Assembly: GCF_000497445.1 (NCBI RefSeq)
Contig: NZ_CM002285.1
Span: 9,008,845 to 9,027,959, forward strand
Reading direction: 5' to 3'
Length of the DNA: 19,115 nt
Source of the DNA: Streptomyces roseochromogenus subsp. oscitans DS 12.976
Lineage (GTDB): Bacteria; Actinomycetota; Actinomycetes; Streptomycetales; Streptomycetaceae
Part shown: positions 14,601 to 19,115 of the stretch, piece after piece
Position numbering within the stretch: position 1 is the first letter of the stretch
Layout of the letters: every line of letters begins with the position of its first letter
Position numbers and translations under genes: made by a program
The notes under the pieces: model-generated
The model's input: the letters and a program-made list of their open reading frames with translations, nothing else
What the model was told of the DNA's origin: nothing
Database searches by the model: none

Positions 14601-14770
14601 GAACCTCCGGTCAGCCGGGTGTAGGTGAGGAACCGCTTGCCGCGGCCGTCCGGCTCACCGGTCCCGGCCGGCACCCCCACGGCCGCCACCGCCCGCGAGG
14701 CCGCGGCGGTCACCAGCCCTGCCGCCGCCGTCCCGAGAAACCCGCGCCGGTCGACACTGCCGAAGTCCAT
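11609..14770 (-). CDS. Tat-exported TolB-like beta-propeller / amidohydrolase fusion protein
   Basis: The protein has 1053 aa. Start ATG 14768-14770 has an AGGGGG ribosome site at 6 nt spacing. The N-terminus MDFGSVDRRGFLGTAAAGLV is a twin-arginine signal peptide (RRGFLG, then an Ala-rich hydrophobic core), so the folded protein is exported. Residues about 60-620 hold repeated PD40/WD40-like units with the SPDG or SADG turn (for example WSPDGTRLAFSSERGGD, WSADGRSLVCVRA, LSPDGTRLACLDV). From about 627 an amidohydrolase domain follows: DSHTHP (HxH metal ligands, about 683-687), FVKTYVR (possible carboxylated Lys, about 778), HLC (about 805), EFGHAM (about 832) and GTDAP (about 928). The metal set is complete, so it should be active on an unknown C-N bond. 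Such fusions are known in bacteria. The last ~45 residues are an unusual basic tail. Confidence 0.9.
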   Translation of the reverse strand: MDFGSVDRRGFLGTAAAGLVTAAASRAVAAVGVPAGTGEPDGRGKRFLTYTRLTGGSVTGCRGGGALIAEVQGVLWRVPRDGGTAVQVSGWELESTRPALSPDGETVAVCGYRGGGFHLWTLRPDGGGLRQVTDGPWDDRGVAWSPDGTRLAFSSERGGDALTGSSYGLWVLDLADSRPRRVTGGDHEDFDPAWSADGRSLVCVRAAHTPGGGNDGGLSLVRVPVSGGPAEVLRTVASGRLVCPSVSPSGRIAYVHLTGASTPGVPADAARLMVDGEVVTADEDLAAAPPCWLSEDELLYVGDGRIRIRSLAGSTVREVPFTARMPVPDPSAAHRRRPLTPERPAPVRGLHRPALSPDGRSVAFVALNALWLMPAGGTPRKLLQAADTHLLQMPVWAPDGRSLLYCTDQDGLVAVRRHHLDSGADEPLTDGGRLYPALSPDGTRLACLDVTGNLLVRTLATGTEERLARPLATDGPPGAPTWSPDGRYVAFCDRNRLNQRFREGYNLIRVIDTRTGGERRHLPAEHQSLSDRVASGPVWSPDGRWMALVAESALWLLPVAADGTPTGPARRLTDEPADHPSWSADSGTLLYLSDGRLRRLSLTTARTHTLPLRLTTGRGGTGSPEPLRIHAGQLWDGTGGPPRHDVDILVTGKRITAVEPHRARRPGHRTLDASDRTVVPGLFDSHTHPYSATYGARQSLTALAYGITTTACLGSPLYDAVRLREAAGSGELRGPRQLACAELLDGSRTAYSMGRAHRTRDGVRRTLRRAAALDVDFVKTYVRAAGEVMAEAAEVAAALGVPSGSHLCAPGRAAGQSLTTHLQATQRLEFGHAMTPLGRVGEDLVQQYAGGSFALIITPFTAQILLAADPRLAGDPRVTRLMPPWDVAVVRDRAHTEPTDAQQRALATEMADYRRLVAHGARIALGTDAPLVPVGLSLHLALRALHAHGFTPAEALHSATTVPARLFGLEADLGTVQEGRIADLTIVDGDPFSDFDTLVDIPVVVREGVPYEQGDLTSAHRSDRSGAQEPPRGMTWLTVADHLRRGSCCHPGS

Positions 14771-14934
14771 CCCGTTCCCCCTGTCGTTCCTGCCGTCTCT
14801 GTCCCAGCGAAGTGGCAGAGGTACGCCCCGCACCAGTAGGCGATTTCAGCCACAGCGGCCCCGCCATACGCTCAGCGCAACGCCTGGAGGGCACGGCGGT
14901 CACGCCAGGTCACCCCGCCGGGCGGGCCACCGGC

Positions 14935-14950
14935 ACCGGCCCTGGCCGGT
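14935..14950. repeat. Near-perfect palindrome between divergent genes
   Basis: ACCGGCC (14935-14941) and GGCCGGT (14944-14950) pair around a 2-nt centre, in the 244-bp gap between the divergent hydrolase and DUF6083 genes. It might be an operator. The gap otherwise shows no clear promoter. Confidence 0.3.
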
Positions 14951-15014
14951 ATGCCCTCGGTGCGCCCCCGTCGCACCCTCCTGAAACCCGGTCCGGACGG
15001 CGACGCTTGGGCGC

Positions 15015-15500
15015 ATGGGGGCACACGACGACCGCGGCATCCCGTCATCCGGAACCGACGAGCAGCGGCAGCGGCCCCCCGGCGCGCCCCGCCCCTGGGA
15101 GAACACGGACCGTGCCCAAGCCGCCCTCGACGGAGCCACCGGCCCGGAACCGCCCAGCCCGCCCCACTGCCCGCACTGCGGGCTCGCCGGTGAACGGCGC
15201 CCCACCTACACCGGTCAGCACGTCCTCCTCGAACCCGCTCTCGTGCTGCCCGCGCACCTGGTGCCCGGCGGCCACCGCTGGCACATCGACAGCAACGGGG
15301 TCGCCTGGAACGGCGGCTTCACGGAGCCCTTGGCCGGATCCCGTTGCCGCATCCCGCACCAGCTGGCCTGTCCCGGGCTCAGCCTGGACGAGATCCGGCC
15401 CTGGCGATGGCTGAGCGCGGTCCGCGAGGAGAACGCCCGCAGGGCACAGCGAAGGGCGGACGAGGAGGGCTGTCCGAAGGCACTGCCCGATGCCGGCTGA
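15015..15500 (+). CDS. DUF6083-like protein with Cys motifs
   Basis: The protein has 161 aa. Start ATG 15015 lacks a strong ribosome site. A degenerate -10 (GACGCT) lies 7 nt upstream, so leaderless initiation is possible but unsure. The first 50 residues are polar and low-complexity. Then CPHCGLAGERR (52-62) gives a CxxC knuckle, and a second Cys pair is in SRCRIPHQLACP (Cys111, Cys119). Together they could bind zinc. The central part, HVLLEPALVLPAHLVPGGHR followed by WHIDSNGVAWNGG, is the pattern I associate with Streptomyces DUF6083 proteins. No signal peptide or membrane helix. The function is unknown, possibly a nucleic-acid- or protein-binding zinc ribbon. It is monocistronic and convergent with the polytopic membrane gene. 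Confidence 0.75.
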   Translation: MGAHDDRGIPSSGTDEQRQRPPGAPRPWENTDRAQAALDGATGPEPPSPPHCPHCGLAGERRPTYTGQHVLLEPALVLPAHLVPGGHRWHIDSNGVAWNGGFTEPLAGSRCRIPHQLACPGLSLDEIRPWRWLSAVREENARRAQRRADEEGCPKALPDAG

Positions 15501-15502
15501 AA

Positions 15503-15541
15503 CCTGCGGTCGGGGCGGCCGGAAGCGGCGCCGGACGCAGG
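15503..15541. terminator. Hairpin between convergent genes
   Basis: CCTGCG (15503-15508) and CGCAGG (15536-15541) are perfect complements, with GC-rich, partly paired sequence inside. It fills the 51-nt gap between the DUF6083 gene and the membrane protein gene and would serve both. Confidence 0.45.
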
Positions 15542-15551
15542 AGCCACGGCG

Positions 15552-16886
15552 TCACCAGCCCGTCAGCAGCAGATGGTTGAGAAGCAGGGCCAGGATCGCC
15601 TGGGCCGTGAGCCAGGCGCGGGGGCGGGGGAGCAGGGCGCAGGCCGGGAGGAGCCAGAGGGCGAAGGGCAGCCAGATGCGTTCCGTCTCGGCCTTGCTCA
15701 TGCCGGACAGGTCGGCGATCAGCAGGGCGACCAGGGTGGCGGTGACGAGGAGGGCGAGCTGTGTCTCCGCCTGGTGTGTGCGGTCGGGTCGGGGAAGCAG
15801 CGCCGTGGTCGTCCGACGCAGGCCCGCCGCCGTGGCCAGGCCGGTGATCAGGACCGTGCAGGCCAGGTTGGCCCAGACCCAGTAGCCGTAGGGGCGGGTG
15901 CCGCCGACGCCTTGGTAGTAGCGCGTGACGAGCAGATGGTAGGCCTGCCACCAGTCGAAGCCGGCGAGCGTGAACAGCACGGGGAACACGGCGAGTCCGG
16001 CGAGCAGGGAGAGCAGGAGGGCGGGGTGTGCTCGCAGCGAGGAGCGGGTGAGTGCCACGACCGTAGCGGCGATCAGCGCGAACAGGGTGAGGCCGTAGGA
16101 GAGATAGCAGGTCAGGCCGAAGAGGAGGCCCGAGCCCACCGCGCAGATGTGGGACCGGCGGGTCAGGGACAGGGCGAGCAGCGCCAGGGACCAGGCGGCG
16201 ACGGCCGCGAAGTAGCCGTCGGCGGACGTGCCCTGCCACACCGCGGCCGGCGCCAGCACCAGGAACGGCGCGGCCCGGCGGGCGAGGGCTTCGTCGGCCA
16301 GCGCGCGCAGCGCGATGAGCACGGCCACGCATCCCGTGGCCCCCACGACGATGCACCACATCCCGGCCCAGCCGCCGCCCCGCAACCCGATCCGGTCCAG
16401 CAGGACGAAGGTGAGCGTGGCGGCCGGCGGATGCCCGGCGATATGGGCGGGCCAGGGGTCGGGGGTGCCGCTGACGATGTGGTGCGTGAAGTCGCGCAGG
16501 GTGGCCGGGATGTCGTGGAAGCGGCCGATGACCCGGAGGTACTCGTTGCTGGTGGTCAGCCGGACCGCGATGCCCTGCTGCCAGCCGTCGATCAGGGCCA
16601 GGGACAGGATCCAGGCCAGGGCGCTCGCCCAGGCCGCCGCGAGCAGCGCGCGCCAGGGCATCCGGGCCGCGACGGCGGGGCCGTACACCACGGTGGCCGC
16701 CGCCACCGTCAGGGCCGCCGGGGTGCCGGGCCCGATATGCGGGTCCCAGTCGGCGAACACCGGTGGCCAGTGCACGAACAGGGTGTGGCGGGTGTCCTGA
16801 ATGTGCCGGCCGACGACGACGGCCGCCGTCACGAGCAGGGCGGCGGCACCGGCGGCGTACAGGTCGCGGCGGAGAGATCGAGTCAC
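15552..16886 (-). CDS. Polytopic membrane protein, possibly GT-C-like glycosyltransferase
   Basis: The protein has 444 aa with 10-12 predicted membrane helices (for example 9-26, 56-75, 79-98, 173-193, 205-215, 225-242, 250-280, 286-309, 338-355, 376-393, 405-420, 425-443). Start GTG 16884-16886 has no Shine-Dalgarno site, but TAGCGT lies exactly 6 nt upstream, implying a leaderless message. The first external loop contains HWPPVFADWDPH (39-50). A DxD-like acidic pair (Asp46, Asp48) in that position is where GT-C glycosyltransferases keep catalytic acids. Another conserved-looking stretch is SGMSKAETERIWLPF (394-408), common in Streptomyces integral membrane proteins of this type. I cannot assign a substrate. 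The GT-C idea is inference from topology and motif position; a transporter or unrelated membrane protein remains possible. Confidence 0.8.
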   Translation of the reverse strand: MTRSLRRDLYAAGAAALLVTAAVVVGRHIQDTRHTLFVHWPPVFADWDPHIGPGTPAALTVAAATVVYGPAVAARMPWRALLAAAWASALAWILSLALIDGWQQGIAVRLTTSNEYLRVIGRFHDIPATLRDFTHHIVSGTPDPWPAHIAGHPPAATLTFVLLDRIGLRGGGWAGMWCIVVGATGCVAVLIALRALADEALARRAAPFLVLAPAAVWQGTSADGYFAAVAAWSLALLALSLTRRSHICAVGSGLLFGLTCYLSYGLTLFALIAATVVALTRSSLRAHPALLLSLLAGLAVFPVLFTLAGFDWWQAYHLLVTRYYQGVGGTRPYGYWVWANLACTVLITGLATAAGLRRTTTALLPRPDRTHQAETQLALLVTATLVALLIADLSGMSKAETERIWLPFALWLLPACALLPRPRAWLTAQAILALLLNHLLLTGW

Positions 16887-16892
16887 ACCGGA

Positions 16893-16898
16893 ACGCTA
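16893..16898 (-). promoter_or_regulatory. Probable leaderless -10 box of the polytopic membrane gene
   Basis: TAGCGT on the minus strand, then 6 nt, then GTG (16884-16886), so transcription would begin at the start codon. The -35 is not recognisable. Confidence 0.45.
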
Positions 16899-16987
16899 GG
16901 CCGGGACACCGGCGGCCGGCCGCCGTCCGGGCAGGACGTCAGCGTTTCGTCACCGGTCGCGTCCCCTTTCCGAGGGGTGTCCCGGCC

Positions 16988-16993
16988 TACGGT
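16988..16993 (+). promoter_or_regulatory. Probable leaderless -10 box of the molybdoenzyme gene
   Basis: TACGGT is followed by 6 nt (CGGGAC) and the ATG at 17000. It shares spacing with the boxes at 9929-9934 and 16893-16898. The -35 is weak. Confidence 0.5.
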
Positions 16994-16999
16994 CGGGAC

Positions 17000-18232
17000 A
17001 TGCGCGACCATCCCCGTCTTCCCACGTCCCCAGGTTTCTGGCGCAGCCCGCTGCGCGGCCCCTGGTTCACCTCGGTGCTCGGCCTCGTGCTGCTCGTCGG
17101 CGTCACCGTGCTGTTCGTGACCGGTCTGGTGTCGTACGCCGCCTACAACCCGGGCCTGTCCCGGGTGAACGACCAGACGCCGGACAAGGGCATCCTGGGC
17201 TTCTATCTGTTCTCCTGGCCCACGAACCCGGTCTGGCTGTACCGGCTCACCCAGGGCGTCCATGTGACGCTGGGCATCACCCTGATCCCGGTCCTGCTGG
17301 CCAAGCTGTGGTCGGTGGTGCCGAGGCTGTTCACCCTGCCGCCGGCCCGCTCGGTGGCGCACGCGCTGGAGCGGATCTCGCTGTTGCTGCTGGTCGGCGG
17401 GGGTCTGTTCGAGTTCACGACCGGGGTGCTCAACGTCCAGCTGGACTATGTCTTCCCCGGCTCGTTCTACCCGCTGCACTTCTACGGGGCGTGGGTGTTC
17501 TTCGCCGCCTTCCTCGCCCACGCCGCGCTCAAGACACCGGCCGCGGTGCGCACCGTACGGCGGCGACGGCACGAGCAGAGCGACCTGGTCAGCCCGCGCC
17601 CCGCGCCGCCCACCGTGTCCCGGCGCGGCGCGCTGGGTCTGGTCGGCGGGGGTTCCCTGCTGCTGTTCCTGACCACGGTCGGACAGAGCCTCGGCGGGCC
17701 CTTCCGCCGTACGGCCCTGCTCGCGCCGCACGGCACGGCCGATCCCGGCGGCGGCCCGAACGGCTTCCAGATCAACAAGACGGCCGCCTACGCCGGCATC
17801 ACCGCGGCCGACACCCATGAGGACTCCTGGCGGCTCGTCGTCACCGGCCGCACCGGGACCGTCCGGCTCAGCCGCGCCCAGCTGCTCCAACTTCCGCAGC
17901 ACAGCGCGTCGTTGCCCATCGCCTGCGTGGAGGGCTGGTCGACCGCCGACCAGTGGTGGCGCGGGGTGCGGCTGCGCGACCTCGCGGCGCTCGTCGGGTA
18001 CGACGGTGACCCGCCCGACGTGTTCGTGGAGTCCCTGCAACGCCACGGTGCCTTCCGCCGCGCCGCCCTGCGCGCCAACCAGGTCGCCGACGGGCGCTCC
18101 CTGCTCGCCCTGTCCGTCAACGGCGAGGAACTCTCCCCCGACCACGGCCACCCGGCGCGGATCATCGTGCCCGCGGCACCCGGTGTGCTCAACACCAAGT
18201 GGGTGGCCCGACTGACCTTCGGAGACCTGTGA
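17000..18232 (+). CDS. Membrane molybdopterin oxidoreductase with N-terminal cytochrome-b-like domain
   Basis: The protein has 410 aa. I chose ATG 17000, set by the leaderless -10 box; no ribosome site is present. Residues 20-180 form four membrane helices (about 24-44, 85-104, 125-143, 161-178) with His88, His160 and His174 as possible haem b ligands. Then a basic cytoplasmic loop and SRRGALGLVGGGSLLLFLTT (207-226) look like a twin-arginine motif followed by a fifth helix. Residues about 250-410 are a sulfite-oxidase-type molybdopterin domain, with LPIACVEGWSTADQWWRGVR (305-324); Cys309 is the expected molybdenum ligand. The design suggests electrons pass between membrane haem and an extracytoplasmic molybdenum centre, like MsrPQ/YedYZ but in one chain. 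The electron donor and substrate are unknown. The stop overlaps the next ATG by one base (TGATG), so the next gene is co-translated. Confidence 0.9.
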   Translation: MRDHPRLPTSPGFWRSPLRGPWFTSVLGLVLLVGVTVLFVTGLVSYAAYNPGLSRVNDQTPDKGILGFYLFSWPTNPVWLYRLTQGVHVTLGITLIPVLLAKLWSVVPRLFTLPPARSVAHALERISLLLLVGGGLFEFTTGVLNVQLDYVFPGSFYPLHFYGAWVFFAAFLAHAALKTPAAVRTVRRRRHEQSDLVSPRPAPPTVSRRGALGLVGGGSLLLFLTTVGQSLGGPFRRTALLAPHGTADPGGGPNGFQINKTAAYAGITAADTHEDSWRLVVTGRTGTVRLSRAQLLQLPQHSASLPIACVEGWSTADQWWRGVRLRDLAALVGYDGDPPDVFVESLQRHGAFRRAALRANQVADGRSLLALSVNGEELSPDHGHPARIIVPAAPGVLNTKWVARLTFGDL

Positions 18233-18705
18233 TGCCGCGCCGCGTAGCCCTGAAGCGCGTCCCTCTCGGCAGTCCCCTCCAACTGCTGCTGCTCGCCTCT
18301 TCGTTCGCGCTCGCCGCGTACGCCGGGATCCGGCTGCTCGCCGGTGACTGGTTCGGGGTGGCGCTGTGGATCGTGGGCGCCGCCCTGCTGCACGACCTCG
18401 TCCTGCTGCCGCTGTACACGCTGGCCGACCGGGCGGTCGTCCGCGGCCTCGGAGCGGCCGGACGGCGCGGCTGGACGCTCTACGTACGCGTCCCGGCGCT
18501 GCTGTCCGGGCTGCTCCTGCTCGTCTGGTTCCCGCTGATCAGCGGGATGGTGGCCGGGCCTTACCGGGTGGCCACCGGGCTCTCCCCGGACGGCTTCCTC
18601 GCCCGCTGGCTGCTGATCAGCGCTGTCCTCTTCGGCGGTTCGGCGCTGCTCCTGGTCCGGCGGCTGCGCAGCGCGGCGAAGCAGCGGCCGTCCGCGCTCC
18701 ACTGA
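18232..18705 (+). CDS. Small integral membrane protein coupled to the molybdoenzyme
   Basis: The protein has 157 aa. Start ATG 18232 overlaps the previous TGA (18230-18232). Four helices are predicted near 15-36, 41-62, 83-105 and 123-142, with a basic N-terminus (PRRVALKR) and C-terminus (RRLRSAAKQR), so both ends are cytoplasmic. The second helix contains HDLVLLPLYTLADRAVVRG, where His54 and Asp55 in the membrane plane are notable. I do not recognise a family. Coupling suggests it is a partner or anchor of the molybdoenzyme, perhaps for quinone contact, but no haem-ligand pair is obvious. Its last 145 bp run opposite the 3' end of the methyltransferase gene. Confidence 0.8.
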   Translation: MPRRVALKRVPLGSPLQLLLLASSFALAAYAGIRLLAGDWFGVALWIVGAALLHDLVLLPLYTLADRAVVRGLGAAGRRGWTLYVRVPALLSGLLLLVWFPLISGMVAGPYRVATGLSPDGFLARWLLISAVLFGGSALLLVRRLRSAAKQRPSALH

Positions 18706-19115
18706 GCCACGGGCCGCCACCCGGCCCTGCGCGCGTACCGCAGCAGGGCCGGGGTGCCGAGGCGCGCCCAGGGGAAGGGGGCGCCGGTGGTGCGGGGGAC
18801 GCCTGTCGTGTCGACGACCTGGACCCGGGCGCGTTCGTCGACGTGTCCCGGCACGGTCTCGGCGATCAGCAGACCGCCCGGGCGCAGCAGCGCAGCCACC
18901 CGCTCCAGCAGGGCGGCCGGCTCCCCGCCGATGCCGATGTTGCCGTCCATGAGCAGCACGGTGTCCCAGCGGCCCTCGCCGGGCAACGGCTCGAACACCG
19001 AGCGCCGCAGCGCCTGCCCGCCGAGCCCCACCGTGTGGTCGACGGCGGCCTCGCTGACGTCGATGCCGAGCACGGTACGGCCGCGGGCGGCCAGATCCGC
19101 GACCAGCCGGCCGGG
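18561..19115 (-). CDS. Class I SAM-dependent methyltransferase (partial, N-terminus outside window)
   Basis: The frame runs off the right edge; the 5' part with motif I is missing. The visible part begins RLVADLAARGRTVLGIDVSE, where the Asp in GIDVS is the ribose-binding acid. Next are WDTVLLMDGNIGIGGEPAAL (motif II region) and LLRPGGLLIAETVP (motif III). LLRYARRAGWRPVAQWSADG and CFAALRSRR end the recognisable domain at about 18680. The last ~39 residues form a basic tail read antisense to the small membrane protein gene, which is unusual and may be an extension from loss of an earlier stop. The methyl acceptor is unknown. In related genomes I recall such genes near glycosyltransferase genes, but nothing in the window shows this. 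Confidence 0.85.
   Translation of the reverse strand, partial: PGRLVADLAARGRTVLGIDVSEAAVDHTVGLGGQALRRSVFEPLPGEGRWDTVLLMDGNIGIGGEPAALLERVAALLRPGGLLIAETVPGHVDERARVQVVDTTGVPRTTGAPFPWARLGTPALLRYARRAGWRPVAQWSADGRCFAALRSRRTRSSAEPPKRTALISSQRARKPSGESPVATR

Noticed and set aside
15573..17120. Plus-strand frame of 515 codons across the polytopic membrane gene
   Set aside because: Low-complexity Gly/Gln/Glu/Arg composition with no domain, while the opposite strand encodes a clear multi-helix protein.
16883..18151. Minus-strand frame of 422 codons opposite the molybdoenzyme gene
   Set aside because: Composition of an antisense shadow; the plus strand has helices and the CVEGWS molybdenum site.

Overview
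The window looks like a piece of a Streptomyces (or close relative) chromosome. It is GC-rich throughout, coding strands favour G/C at third codon positions, GTG starts are common, and several genes have a TANNNT -10 box placed so that the start codon is at or next to the transcript 5' end (leaderless mRNAs). Families such as DUF2332, DUF6083, PucR/CdaR-type regulators and a TIGR01777 epimerase fit this. There are no rRNA or tRNA genes, no insertion sequences and no CRISPR array.

Layout. (1) 1-1435: a small hypothetical protein and a stand-alone class II glutamine amidotransferase, both on the minus strand. (2) 1642-4710: a copper/metal region with marked gene decay. It holds the 3' end of a P-type ATPase, a PCuAC-type copper chaperone that has lost its middle, an intact membrane protein with a Met/His-rich loop, an intact ECF sigma factor without a visible anti-sigma gene, and a shattered metal-chelate (FecB/BtuF-like) binding-protein gene. 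(3) 4828-8731: a TIGR01777 epimerase diverges from a three-gene plus-strand run (methyltransferase, DUF2332 protein, second methyltransferase). The divergent promoter carries a perfect 16-bp palindrome typical of a TetR-type operator. (4) 8756-11571: a PucR/CdaR-like regulator diverges from an acyl-CoA synthetase of the FadD/fatty-acid CoA ligase type. (5) 11609-14770: a very large Tat-exported protein fusing a TolB-like beta-propeller to an amidohydrolase. (6) 15015-16886: a DUF6083 zinc-ribbon-like protein convergent with a polytopic membrane protein that may be a GT-C-like glycosyltransferase. (7) 17000-19115: a membrane protein joining a cytochrome-b-like four-helix domain to a molybdopterin (SUOX-like) domain, coupled to a small four-helix membrane protein, then a convergent, window-truncated SAM methyltransferase.

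How the parts may work together. The copper-related genes look like a once complete copper uptake/efflux/chaperone locus, of which only the Met/His-rich membrane protein and perhaps the sigma factor survive. The regulator and the acyl-CoA ligase probably form a regulator/target pair. The molybdoenzyme and the downstream small membrane protein overlap by one base and are almost certainly co-translated. I found no clear undescribed multi-gene system. The most notable items are the cluster of adjacent deletion-scarred pseudogenes, the internal Tat motif in the polytopic molybdoenzyme, the orphan palindromes at 4300-4321 and 5863-5878, and the DUF2332 gene between two methyltransferases.
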